Below, piece after piece: positions 26,270 to 34,995 of a stretch of 64,000 nucleotides of DNA. The translations under genes and the position numbers were made by a program. The notes under the pieces were generated by a model. That model did not search any database. It saw only the letters and a list, made by a program, of their open reading frames with translations, and was not told where the DNA came from. How positions within the stretch are numbered: the first letter of the stretch is position 1; each line of letters starts with the position of its first letter. Where the stretch lies: contig NZ_CP146256.1 in assembly GCF_039134705.1 (NCBI RefSeq), forward strand, positions 1,922,001-1,986,000, written 5' to 3'. Source of the stretch: Kineothrix sp. IPX-CK (GTDB lineage: Bacteria > Bacillota > Clostridia > Lachnospirales > Lachnospiraceae).

Positions 26270-28207
26270 TTGAATAAAGTAGATAGAATTAATGAATTAG
26301 TGGAAGAACTTAACAAAGCTGCAAATGCCTATTATAAGTACGATAATCTAACTATGACAGATAAACAGTACGACGACTTGTACGATGAGTTGTTCGCTCT
26401 TGAAAATGAAACAGGATACATATTAACCGGATCTCCTACACAGAAAGTTCAGGGAGATGTCGTTGATTTTCTTGTAAAAGTAGAACATAAATATCCAATG
26501 CTTTCATCTAATAAAACAAAGGACTTAGCAATAGTTCGTAAGTTTATTGGAGACAACGATGTGATTCAGTCGTGGAAGCTGGACGGATTAACAGTGGTAG
26601 CGGAGTATAAAAATGGAATGCTTTACAAGGCGGTCACTAGAGGGAACGGTATAGTCGGAGAGGATGTTACTCATACATTTAAGCATTGCATCAATCTTCC
26701 AGTTAAACTTAGAGAGCCAGCAAACATTACGTTTAGAGGAGAATGTGTAATTCCGTGGGGCACATTTGAAGAAATTAATTCCGAATTAGAAGAAACGTAT
26801 TCTCATCCACGTAATCTTGCAGCCGGGACACTAAGACAGTTAGACGCTAATATTGCTATTGAACGGAAGTTAGAGTATTACGTGTTCGATGTGGTGGATG
26901 GATTTGAATCTGGAAATCTAATAGGGAATTATGCCTATGCATCAGATTTGGATATGCCGGTTGTGGAACATTGTATGGTTAGTGGAAATTTAGAAGAGTG
27001 TTTTAGAAAGTTTAATCCAGAAAATTTTAGACTACCAGTTGACGGTCTAATTTACCGCTATGATGATACAGGGTATGGGAAATCCCTTGGAACCACTTCG
27101 CATCACCCTCTTGATATGTTGGCTTTTAAATGGCAGGATCAATTATATGAGACGATATTGACGGATATTGAGTGGAACACATCTAAAACGGGACTAATTA
27201 ACCCCGTTGCTATTTTTAATCCGGTAGACCTTGAAGGGGCTGTTACCACGAGAGCCACCTTACACAATGTATCTTATATAGAAGATTTAGAATTAGGAAT
27301 TGGCGACACGATACAAATTTACAGAAGCAACATGGTAATACCTAAGGTACATGCAAATCTTACAAAGAGTAATACATGGATGATTCCAGATAAATGTCCA
27401 TGCTGTGGTGGAGAAGCAGAAATCCACAATGAGAATGGAAGTAAGACACTCCATTGTTGCAACGACGCTTGTACCGCCAAGTTACTCGCAAGGATAGTTC
27501 ATTTCTGTTCAAAGAACGCTATTAACATAGAAGATATGAGTGAAGCAACGATTGAGTTTGTTGTAAATAAGGGATGGATAAGACGATTTAAAGATATATA
27601 CGATTTAAAACAATATACAGGTGAATGGATTAAATGTAGTGGTTTCGGTCAGAAGTCAGTATATAAGCTGATTGATAATATAGAAAAAAGTAGAAATACT
27701 GCGCTTGATAGATTTATATATTCGCTATCAATACCGCTTATCGGAAAAACAGCAAGTAAAACTATTTCAAAGTATCTGAATGGAAGTTTTGAAGATTTCT
27801 TTGATAAGTGGATAAATAATTATAACTGGACTTTACTTGATGATTTTGGAGCAACTATGAATGATAGTATGAATAATTTTATTCTACACAATTGCCTATG
27901 GGTAAAGAAATTGGCAGACGAGTTTGTTTTTAATGAACCAAAACTTAATCAGCAAAAAGATGTTTTGAATACTTTGGATAGAAAAACATTCGTAATAACT
28001 GGTAGCGTCAATCGCTTTAAAAATAGAGATGAGCTTAAAGAACTGATTGAATCCCTTGGTGGGAAGGTATCAGGAAGTGTGAGTACTAAAACAGACTTTT
28101 TGATAAATAATGACTCCACATCAAATAGTGGGAAAAATAAGAAAGCTTTTGAATTAAGAATTCCAGTTATTACAGAAGAAGAGTTTATGAAAATGATTAA
28201 TTATTAA
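26270..28207 (+). CDS. ligA: NAD-dependent DNA ligase
   Basis: A 645-aa NAD-dependent DNA ligase. Domain Ia is at the start, the nucleotidyl motif WKLDGLTV (KxDG, Lys forms the AMP adduct) near residue 105, then the OB fold, a Cys4 zinc finger (CPCC...CCNDAC), helix-hairpin-helix repeats and a C-terminal BRCT domain. It seals nicks during element replication. TTG 26270 has AAAGGAGG at ideal distance; ATG 26264 is too close to it. The length is close to cellular LigA. Confidence 0.95.
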   Translation: MNKVDRINELVEELNKAANAYYKYDNLTMTDKQYDDLYDELFALENETGYILTGSPTQKVQGDVVDFLVKVEHKYPMLSSNKTKDLAIVRKFIGDNDVIQSWKLDGLTVVAEYKNGMLYKAVTRGNGIVGEDVTHTFKHCINLPVKLREPANITFRGECVIPWGTFEEINSELEETYSHPRNLAAGTLRQLDANIAIERKLEYYVFDVVDGFESGNLIGNYAYASDLDMPVVEHCMVSGNLEECFRKFNPENFRLPVDGLIYRYDDTGYGKSLGTTSHHPLDMLAFKWQDQLYETILTDIEWNTSKTGLINPVAIFNPVDLEGAVTTRATLHNVSYIEDLELGIGDTIQIYRSNMVIPKVHANLTKSNTWMIPDKCPCCGGEAEIHNENGSKTLHCCNDACTAKLLARIVHFCSKNAINIEDMSEATIEFVVNKGWIRRFKDIYDLKQYTGEWIKCSGFGQKSVYKLIDNIEKSRNTALDRFIYSLSIPLIGKTASKTISKYLNGSFEDFFDKWINNYNWTLLDDFGATMNDSMNNFILHNCLWVKKLADEFVFNEPKLNQQKDVLNTLDRKTFVITGSVNRFKNRDELKELIESLGGKVSGSVSTKTDFLINNDSTSNSGKNKKAFELRIPVITEEEFMKMINY

Positions 28208-28298
28208 TGATGTTGGCGCATCAAACAGAGAATATACATATAAGATAATTCAAAATCCCAAAATGAATTATGCACTGTGGACGCACAGAAAAATAAAT

Positions 28299-28312
28299 GG
28301 ATACCGGTATCC
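28299..28312. promoter_or_regulatory. perfect 14-bp palindrome before the SleB-like gene
   Basis: GGATACCGGTATCC lies eight bases ahead of the GGAGG ribosome binding site. It could be an operator or a small RNA hairpin limiting translation. No second copy was noticed in the window. Confidence 0.35.
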
Positions 28313-28329
28313 TCTATAACGGAGGATGA

Positions 28330-29064
28330 ATGAAAAAAATAGTAACAATATTAATGAGAAACGCGGAGAATATAGTTGTTTTTATTATCTTTGCAATAGT
28401 TTTAGTTGACACTGCTCTACTGTTTGGTGTTATGTCGCACAATAAGGAAGAAAGACGAGAAGTTATTGAACTGGAAGTAGAGAAGCAACCAGAAACAGAA
28501 GTTGTTGAAGAACAAACAGATGATAGGTCGAAGACAATTCGAGATTTGAATGTTTATGAAATGGCACAACTCGAATATATTTCTGCTATAGCTGATTATC
28601 AAAAGGGTTTTTATACGGATTTGAAAGAGTGGTATTTAGATTATAAAAGTATATTTACAAAATACGACCTCTTCATTGATAAGCCAGAAACAATATACGA
28701 TTATTACACGGAAAAAGAGTTGGATTTATTGTTTCGTGTTGTTCAAGCCGAAGTTGGTGATGAATATTCGTTTGAACAGAAGTGTAATGTTGCAAGCATT
28801 ATTTTAAACAGAATAGAAAATGGAGAATTTGGTGATGATAGTATGCTTGGTGTTCTGACGGAAGATCAATTTACGACTATTGCAAACGGTAGATATTTAG
28901 AAGTAGAGGTATCTGAAGACACTATTCTAGCGTGTGAATTTGCATTTGAAATAGATGATACCACGGATGGATGTTTATTTTTTGACAGCAACGGAACGTT
29001 AAATTATAGCTTTGTCAGGAACGACGGAGCACACAATTTATACCGATTAGAGGAGAAAAAGTGA
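28330..29064 (+). CDS. SleB/hydrolase_2-like cell wall hydrolase with N-terminal membrane anchor
   Basis: 244 residues. A membrane segment (near 16-36) is followed by an acidic linker and a C-terminal domain with DLLFRVVQAEVGDEY and VASIILNRIE, the pattern of the SleB/CwlJ hydrolase_2 family with the conserved Glu. It would act outside the cell on peptidoglycan, as a local lysin for release or injection, or a wall-remodelling enzyme. ATG 28330 follows GGAGG. The next gene overlaps its stop. Confidence 0.7.
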   Translation: MKKIVTILMRNAENIVVFIIFAIVLVDTALLFGVMSHNKEERREVIELEVEKQPETEVVEEQTDDRSKTIRDLNVYEMAQLEYISAIADYQKGFYTDLKEWYLDYKSIFTKYDLFIDKPETIYDYYTEKELDLLFRVVQAEVGDEYSFEQKCNVASIILNRIENGEFGDDSMLGVLTEDQFTTIANGRYLEVEVSEDTILACEFAFEIDDTTDGCLFFDSNGTLNYSFVRNDGAHNLYRLEEKK

Positions 29065-29297
29065 AAAGCATGGAAATAAAATTCAAGTCACCGGAAGATA
29101 CTACGGAATTTATTAATATATGTAGTTCTTTTATTAGTGACATTAATATTTACGATGGAAGTATAGCGGTTGATGCAAAATCAATTATCTCTGTATTTTC
29201 TCTTAGTCAAAGTAAGTCTGTAAGGGTGGAAATGATTAGTGAAGATAAAAATGAGATAGACAGATTTATTGAGAAAATAAGAAAGTTTGAGGTGTGA
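29061..29297 (+). CDS. HPr-like small protein without the phosphorylation histidine
   Basis: 78 residues. AVDAKSIISVFSLSQSKSV matches the second half of HPr (VNAKSIMGLLSLG) and the ending fits the last helix. The phosphocarrier motif G-x-H-x-R-P is replaced by SPEDTTEF, so there is no His to carry phosphate. Such His-less HPr-fold proteins occur in Clostridia, with unknown role. GTG 29061 overlaps the previous stop. Confidence 0.6.
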   Translation: MKSMEIKFKSPEDTTEFINICSSFISDINIYDGSIAVDAKSIISVFSLSQSKSVRVEMISEDKNEIDRFIEKIRKFEV

Positions 29298-29301
29298 TAA
29301 A

Positions 29302-29850
29302 GTGGTTACTATGTTGGGAAAGACAAATTCGGGGAAGGACAGTATTGTAAATAAACTTGTAAAAGAGCATGGATTTAAAAGGGCAATTACATATACAACC
29401 CGTCCTATGAGAGACGGAGAAGTTCAAGGTTCCACATATCACTTTATAAACGATTATGAGTTCGATGCAAAAGTAAAAGAAGGATTCTTTGCAGAGTACA
29501 AAACTTATGAAACAGCATTTGGTATTTGTAAATATGGCTCCTCAAAAGAATCTTACATAAATTCAGATAAAAAAACTATCATCATACTTACGCCAGATGG
29601 ATATAGGGATGTGCTGAACACCTTAGACCCAAAACTTACCGCCATCTATATTTATGCTAATAATCAGACCATAAAAGAACGCTTGAAGAAGCGAGGAGAT
29701 AATAAAGAAGAAGCTGAACGTAGGCTATTACACGATAATGAAGACTTTAAGGGAGTTGAAAACATTGTGGGCAAGATTGTCTACAACAATAAGTCCAATA
29801 ATATTGACGATGTGGTAAATACTATTGTGAAATATTTGGAGGGTAGATGA
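29302..29850 (+). CDS. gmk: guanylate kinase
   Basis: 182 residues; converts GMP/dGMP to GDP/dGDP. The P-loop is LGKTNSGKDS and the GMP-binding motif TTRPMRDGEVQGSTYHF is well conserved. GTG 29302 lies seven bases after GAGGTG and suits the N-terminus (VVTMLGKT). The length is slightly below cellular Gmk. With the deoxyribosyltransferase-like gene and nrdD it forms a nucleotide supply group for element replication. Confidence 0.85.
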   Translation: MVTMLGKTNSGKDSIVNKLVKEHGFKRAITYTTRPMRDGEVQGSTYHFINDYEFDAKVKEGFFAEYKTYETAFGICKYGSSKESYINSDKKTIIILTPDGYRDVLNTLDPKLTAIYIYANNQTIKERLKKRGDNKEEAERRLLHDNEDFKGVENIVGKIVYNNKSNNIDDVVNTIVKYLEGR

Positions 29851-30299
29851 AGAAGATATACTTATGTGGAGCGTGTGAGCAGGTAAGTTTCGAGGAAAGT
29901 CAGAAGTGGAGGGTTGAGAGTGAAGAATGGTTTGAGAAAAATGCAGAAGGATTTATTTGTATCAATCCAAATGATTATTTTGAGTACGATAAATCGTACC
30001 ATAAAACAGATAGTGAAGTTTTTAGATTTTTGCTGCGTAAAGTTAGAGAGTCGGACGTAGTGCTGGTTAATTTAGATAGTATTAGACAGTCAGTAGGCAG
30101 TATTGTAGAAATACATGAAGCGTTTGTTAATAATATTCCGGTCATTGGATTCTATAACAGAGATAAAAAATTGAAAAATAAGGACAAGAAATCACTGTTT
30201 CATTCGTGGATTTACGAGATGGTGGACAGGATCGAAACGGGTAGTCATGCTCATGAGTGGGCTATGAATTACATAAAGGATTATTATGGGTACTGTTAA
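29847..30299 (+). CDS. nucleoside 2-deoxyribosyltransferase-like protein
   Basis: 150 residues. The start KKIYLCGACE and the segment SVGSIVEIHEA with the likely catalytic Glu match the nucleoside 2-deoxyribosyltransferase fold, which swaps or removes bases on deoxynucleosides or nucleotides. It overlaps gmk by four bases. A DNPH-type hydrolase activity is the main alternative. It may recycle nucleotides for the phage. Confidence 0.65.
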   Translation: MKKIYLCGACEQVSFEESQKWRVESEEWFEKNAEGFICINPNDYFEYDKSYHKTDSEVFRFLLRKVRESDVVLVNLDSIRQSVGSIVEIHEAFVNNIPVIGFYNRDKKLKNKDKKSLFHSWIYEMVDRIETGSHAHEWAMNYIKDYYGYC

Positions 30300-30432
30300 T
30301 AAGAATAGTAATCTCTTTTGGTGGATTATTTGTGGGTTAATTATTATTGCATGGAATGTATATTTGTATCATCAGCCACCAAGAGAATATGATGTTTATG
30401 ACATTATTAGAATGGAACAAATGGTAAATTAG
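30286..30432 (+). CDS. 48-aa single-span membrane protein
   Basis: ATG 30286, inside the end of the upstream gene, with AAAGGA five bases before it. The stop is TAG 30430-30432. Residues 10-28 (LFWWIICGLIIIAWNVYLY) form one transmembrane helix and the tail is charged. Probably a genuine phage mini-protein; function unknown. Confidence 0.55.
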   Translation: MGTVNKNSNLFWWIICGLIIIAWNVYLYHQPPREYDVYDIIRMEQMVN

Positions 30433-30446
30433 TCGGAGGGTAAATA

Positions 30447-32933
30447 TTGCAGATAATTAAAAAAGATGGAACTTTAGAAGAATATGACGAACAAAAAATA
30501 ATAGATGCTTGTAACAAGGCGGCAAGAAGGGCGATGGTGAATTTATCTGATGAAGACTATCAGTTAATTTGTTCGTCTGTCTGGCAAAGACTTGTAGAGA
30601 GTGACATGGAAGATACTGAAATATATGAGATGCATAATATTGTAGAATCGGTATTAGAAGAACATTTTCCTTTAATTGCAAAGATGTATAAGGAATACAG
30701 AAATTATAAAAAAGACTTCGTACATATGATGGACAAAGTATATGAACGAAGCCAAGCAATAAGATATATTGGAGATAAAAGTAATGCTAATACAGACTCG
30801 GCTTTAGTAGCTACAAAACGAAGCCTTATATATAACGAATTAAGTAGTGAGTTATATAAAAAGTTCTTTCTTACGCACGCTGAAAAACAAGCTATGAAAG
30901 ACGGGTATATTTATATTCATGATAGAAGCGCAAGACTGGATTCGTTTAATTGTTGTTTGGCGAAAGTCGGGGATGTCATGCGTGGCGGTTTTGAGATGGG
31001 TAACGTCTGGTATAACGAACCTAATTCACTTGATACAGCTTTTGATGTGATGGGTGATATTATTCTTTCAACCGCTGCTCAAGAGTATGGCGGATTTACC
31101 GTGCCAGAAGTTGATAAGATTCTCTCTCCATATGCACAAAAAACATATAGTAAACAATATAAAAAATATTTCAAATTACTTATGAGTGATAAAAGAAAGA
31201 CGGTGAAATCGTTAGGTATAGAATGGGCTTCTTTGTCTAAATCGATTATGGATGAACTATGGTCGCAAGCAGATAGCGCATCAAAAGAAGAAGCGGACTA
31301 CGATGTCAAACGTGATTTTGAACAGGGCTGGCAAGGGATTGAGTATAAGTTAAACACGGTTGGTAGTTCGCGAGGAGATTATCCTTTCATCACAATGACG
31401 CTTGGTTTGTCTATGTCAAAATTTGGAAAAATGGCAGCTATAACATTATTAGATGTACATGCTAAAGGACAGGGTAAAAAAGGATTCAAGAAACCCGTGC
31501 TATTTCCTAAGATTGTATTTTTATATGATAAGGAATTACATGGCGATGGGAGTGATAAGTATCCGAGCGCAGATGTATTTAACGCAGGAATTGAATGTAG
31601 TAGCAAGACAATGTATCCAGATTGGTTGAGTCTTACTGGTGAAGGGTACGTGCCAGAGATGTATAAAAAATATGATAGAGTTGTAAGTCCTATGGGTAAG
31701 TGCAAATCAGCCCATGTAAAACGGTATTTAACTGTTGCTTAACAGGTGTGGTTATTATGACTGCTAACAGATAGGTCTATAGGAGAAGAGATTCGTTTGA
31801 ACTATAGATGAAGCTGTGCTTTAGAAATAAAGTGAATCGACTAACGGTGATGAGTGTAACCGTGTAGAAATGGAGATAAGCGCCATTTCCAAAGATACCG
31901 CCCTATGAAGAGAGTAGGAACATCTCCGAGGGAAAAGCTAGTCAGTACCACTAGTGATAGTGGATTAATTATGTGTAGAGCATTTCTTTCTCCGTGGTAT
32001 GAACGTGGGGGAATGGAGCCGGAAGATGAAAATGATAAACCAGTATTTGAAGGAAGATTTAATTGTGGTGCTGTTTCATTACATTTGCCAATGATATTGG
32101 CGAAAGCCAGACAAGAATCCAAAGATTTTTATGAGGTATTAAACTATTATCTCGAATTAATCAGAGGATTACATAAACGAACCATGGATTATATTGGCGA
32201 ATTAAGAGCATCTACAAATCCAATTATGTTTTGTGAAGGTGGCGCTTATGGTGGAAATTTAAAGCCTGACGATAAAATCAAAAGTATTCTTAATCCTATG
32301 ACAATATCTTATGGTATAACAGCACTTAACGAGCTACAAAGACTCTTTAATGGAAAATCTATTAGAGAAGATGGCGAATTTGCTTTAGAAGTTATGAGAT
32401 ACATAAATGATTACATCGACAGAATAAAAAAGGAAGATAAAATTCTTTATGCCATTTATGGTACTCCCGCTGAATCGTTATGCGGACTACAGATTGAACA
32501 GTTTCGTAAATTATATGGAGTTGTAGAGAATGTGTCTGATAAACCGTATGTAAGCAATAGTTTCCACTGTCATGTTACAGAACAAATATCTCCTATAGAG
32601 AAGCAGGATAAAGAAGAACGTTTTTGGGATATGTTTAATGGTGGTAAGATACAGTATTGTAGATATAACTTAAATTATAATAAATTAGCTATCAAGACAT
32701 TAATTTTAAGAGCGATGGAAAAAGGTTTTTATGAAGGCGTAAATCTTGCATTATGTTATTGCGAAGATTGCGGGTATCAACAAGTGGAAATGGATGTTTG
32801 CCCTCAGTGTGGCAGTAAGATGATTACTAAGATCGACAGAATGAATGGATACTTAGGTTTTACACGCGTACATGGAGACACTCGATACAATCCTGCAAAA
32901 AATAAGGAAATCGATGACAGAGTTAGTATGTAA
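30447..32933 (+). CDS. nrdD: anaerobic ribonucleoside-triphosphate reductase, interrupted by a group I intron
   Basis: Two exons (30447-31697 and 31974-32933) encode a 736-aa class III ribonucleotide reductase that makes dNTPs without oxygen. It has an N-terminal ATP-cone, the central barrel, a C-terminal Cys4 zinc site (CEDC...CPQC) and the glycyl radical region MNGYLGFTR. Splicing joins SPMG to CRAFLSPW, restoring the conserved finger-loop motif, whose Cys is probably the thiyl radical residue. TTG 30447 follows GGAGGG. No nrdG activase lies in the window, so host NrdG is probably needed. Unspliced mRNA stops at 31740-31742. Confidence 0.95.
31698..31973 (+). ncRNA. group I self-splicing intron in nrdD
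   Basis: 276 bases without an open reading frame of note. The exon end TATGGGT (31691-31697) pairs with GCCCATG (31710-31716), giving a P1 helix with the hallmark U-G pair at the 5' splice site. GACTA (31839-31843) pairs with TAGTC (31939-31943) as a P7 candidate. CCACTA-GTGA-TAGTGG (31948-31963) forms a P9 hairpin with a GNRA loop, and the intron ends in G (31973). AAATGG/CCATTT (31868-31888) may be P8. No homing endonuclease is encoded. Pairing by eye. Confidence 0.85.
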
Positions 32934-32935
32934 TA

Positions 32936-33013
32936 ATGAGTAACCAAAAAATTACCAGTAACCAAAAAATTTTGGAAGAGATTTATGCCGGAAAACGACA
33001 CAATTTGCTATAG
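32936..33013 (+). CDS. possible 25-aa peptide with an internal repeat
   Basis: ATG 32936 lies just after the nrdD stop and reads to TAG 33011-33013. The segment AGTAACCAAAAAATT occurs twice in tandem, giving SNQKI twice. There is no good ribosome binding site, so it may be only a repeat in the spacer. Confidence 0.2.
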   Translation: MSNQKITSNQKILEEIYAGKRHNLL

Positions 33014-33031
33014 AAAGTTGGGTGATAAAAT

Positions 33032-33292
33032 ATGGCAAAAGTACAAATTAGAACAGTGATAGAAGGGAATATTGATAAATTTGATGCCTTCAAAGCGTTG
33101 TGTGAAGAAGTTGGATTGAAAATGTTGACACAGGATAATCTCGGAGATTATAAAGTTAAAGATGGAATTTTGTATCGTTATGTTGACGGATCTTATCATG
33201 GAAGTTCCTTAATTAAAGAAGAGATTGTAAGTAAAGATTATAGATTGGTAGCTTTGTTTGAGAGTTTGTTGACGATAAAGAGTTTGTTATAA
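33032..33292 (+). CDS. hypothetical 86-aa element protein
   Basis: ATG 33032, downstream of nrdD and ahead of a terminator. Mixed charge, about two helices and three strands by eye; no motif. There is no resemblance to the nrdG activase that often follows nrdD. Confidence 0.55.
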   Translation: MAKVQIRTVIEGNIDKFDAFKALCEEVGLKMLTQDNLGDYKVKDGILYRYVDGSYHGSSLIKEEIVSKDYRLVALFESLLTIKSLL

Positions 33293-33297
33293 AAATA

Positions 33298-33329
33298 AAA
33301 AGGCTAGGATATTACACTCCTAGTCTTTT
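33298..33329 (+). terminator. intrinsic terminator after the nrdD group
   Basis: Stem AAAAGGCTAGGA / TCCTAGTCTTTT with an eight-base loop; the T-run is part of the 3' arm. It separates the nucleotide genes from the integrase. Confidence 0.8.
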
Positions 33330-33357
33330 ATGAAATAAATACGAAAGGCGATGATTA

Positions 33358-34647
33358 ATAATAAATAGCGCTTCAAATATAGAAAGTCTGTCTTTTTCAG
33401 ATAAATCAGTTTTGCAATTTATGATAAATCAGTATAAAATAAATCTTGACGATGTGCAAAACAATATGAATGATTTGAAAAAACAGGAAATGTTAAAACA
33501 ACACCCATATAAAATTTGGGAGGCCGGTGACGGTAGAGTAAAGACTTATATTTATGATGAAAGTAAAAGCAATAAAAGGAGGATTGTTGCCAAGAAAACG
33601 AAAAATGAGCTGGAAGAGTATCTTATTTCAGAATATGAAAAGTATAATCAAAACAATACAGAAGTAGGGCATCTATTTAAAGAGTGGATTGCCTATGCGT
33701 TATCGGAGAAAGATATCGAGAAGAATTCTGCTGATAGATATTACAATGATTACGATAAGTTTATTGTTAATACAGAATTTGCGTCAATGGACATAAGGAA
33801 TGTTACTTCACATGACGTAATTTCTTTTCTAAAAGATACAATAAATCGTGATGACAAAATAACTAGAAAAGCTTTCAGCAATTTAAAAACAGTTTTAAAT
33901 GGACTTTTTAGTTATGCAAAATCAGAAAGAAATCTTGAATGTATCTCAATGACATATACATTAAAGGATTTCAAGGTATCTGATAAAAAGTTCAAGAAAA
34001 ATATAGTTAAGGATGCGCAGCAGGTATTCAATGAAGATGAAGCTATTAAAATAGCAAACTTCATTATCGCAAACTATAAAACTATTAGGGAATTAGGAGT
34101 TTTATTTTCTCTTCTTACGGGACTTCGAGTAGGGGAGTTGTGTACCCTCAAATATTCTGATTGCGAACAAGACATACTATATATTCAAAGAACAGAAGTT
34201 AAATATAAGAATGCGGATGGGAAGACCGTTTATGATGTAAGGGAATTTCCCAAAACTGAATGCAGTATGAATGGTATAGAACTTTCCAATTCGGCTATTG
34301 ATGTTTTTGGCTTAATCAAGCGAATCAACATGTCTAATGGTATAAAAAGCGATTATGTATTCTTTGATGAAGAGTATGGGAGATTAAAATCTTATTTCTT
34401 TAATAAAGAATTGAAGAAGATATGCAATAACCTAAACATACCATTTCGATCTATGCACAAGCTAAGAAAGACATATGCGTCCTATTTATTAGCAAATGGT
34501 GTTGATGAAAAGATTGCACAGGCACAGTTAAGACATAAGGACAGTACAACAACCCATAAATATTATGAGTTTTCCATTAGAAATAAAAGTTATATAAAAG
34601 GGGTTATAAACAAAAACGATCTGTTATCAAAAGTCAATATTTTGTAA
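33358..34647 (+). CDS. tyrosine recombinase (integrase) of the element; start uncertain
   Basis: About 429 residues: an N-terminal arm region, a SAM-like core-binding domain (HLFKEWIAYALSEKD) and a catalytic domain with Arg in LTGLRVGELC, HKLR and the final RHKDSTTTHKYYEF holding His and the catalytic Tyr. It inserts and excises the element at the adjacent tRNA-Thr. The frame stays open upstream of TTG 33412, and related integrases keep that N-terminal part. Possible starts are ATA 33358 (seven bases after AAAGGCG), ATA 33361, or a +1 shift from the short frame at ATG 33351. Confidence 0.9.
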   Translation: MINSASNIESLSFSDKSVLQFMINQYKINLDDVQNNMNDLKKQEMLKQHPYKIWEAGDGRVKTYIYDESKSNKRRIVAKKTKNELEEYLISEYEKYNQNNTEVGHLFKEWIAYALSEKDIEKNSADRYYNDYDKFIVNTEFASMDIRNVTSHDVISFLKDTINRDDKITRKAFSNLKTVLNGLFSYAKSERNLECISMTYTLKDFKVSDKKFKKNIVKDAQQVFNEDEAIKIANFIIANYKTIRELGVLFSLLTGLRVGELCTLKYSDCEQDILYIQRTEVKYKNADGKTVYDVREFPKTECSMNGIELSNSAIDVFGLIKRINMSNGIKSDYVFFDEEYGRLKSYFFNKELKKICNNLNIPFRSMHKLRKTYASYLLANGVDEKIAQAQLRHKDSTTTHKYYEFSIRNKSYIKGVINKNDLLSKVNIL

Positions 34648-34672
34648 TCAACTGTAATCATTAAGTTTGATA

Positions 34673-34712
34673 CAAAAAATCTGAAAACCTCCACAATTTC
34701 AAGGCTTTCAGA
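34673..34712 (-). terminator. intrinsic terminator downstream of tRNA-Thr
   Basis: On the - strand TCTGAAAGCCT pairs with AGGTTTTCAGA (one mismatch) and is followed by TTTTTTG. It lies between the tRNA 3' end and the integrase, so it also protects the integrase end from read-through. Confidence 0.75.
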
Positions 34713-34725
34713 CCATTATAAGACA

Positions 34726-34775
34726 AGCTGATGACGAGAATCGAACTCGTGACCTCCTCACTACCAATGAGGTGC
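34726..34775. other. probable right attachment site (attR) in the tRNA 3' half
   Basis: The integrase gene ends 78 bases from the tRNA 3' end, base composition changes sharply here, and tRNA 3' halves are standard integrase targets. The matching copy would be at the far left end of the element, outside this window, so the exact core cannot be set. Confidence 0.5.
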
Positions 34776-34798
34776 GCTACCGACTGTGCCACATCAGC
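34726..34798 (-). tRNA. tRNA-Thr (anticodon GGT)
   Basis: On the - strand a 73-base cloverleaf: acceptor GCTGATG/CATCAGC with discriminator T, anticodon stem CCTCA/TGAGG with loop TTGGTAG (anticodon GGT), and T arm with GTTCGATTC. CCA is not encoded. The 3' end points at the integrase gene, the typical position of an attachment site. Confidence 0.95.
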
Positions 34799-34811
34799 AA
34801 TACCGAAGGCT

Positions 34812-34840
34812 ATTGTATCATCTGAAGATAATTTTGTCAA
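34812..34840 (-). promoter_or_regulatory. promoter of tRNA-Thr
   Basis: On the - strand TTGACA (34835-34840), a 17-base spacer and TACAAT (34812-34817), 14 bases from the tRNA 5' end. A near-consensus vegetative promoter. Confidence 0.85.
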
Positions 34841-34995
34841 CGTGAAAATCCACCTTTTATTATAAAAAATATCGGTAAATTTTTTCGGCCGGCAGTAAGA
34901 GGAATAACATGCTGAAAGTGAGCAGGTTAGTATTGAAAAGAACAGCGGAATCGTAGTAAAATAAGAATATGCTAAAAAGAGAAAAGAGGATTGTA

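Noticed and set aside
31905..31973. Apparent separate start of a second nrdD-like gene at ATG 31905
   Set aside because: The first 23 codons are intron sequence; the true coding resumes at TGT 31974 as exon 2.
31698..31973. Group II intron as explanation of the nrdD gap
   Set aside because: It lacks a GTGYG start, a domain V hairpin and an AY end; the U-G splice pair and terminal G fit group I.
1..34700. CRISPR array or defence island in the accessory region
   Set aside because: No regularly spaced direct repeats and no Cas, toxin-antitoxin or restriction endonuclease gene was seen.
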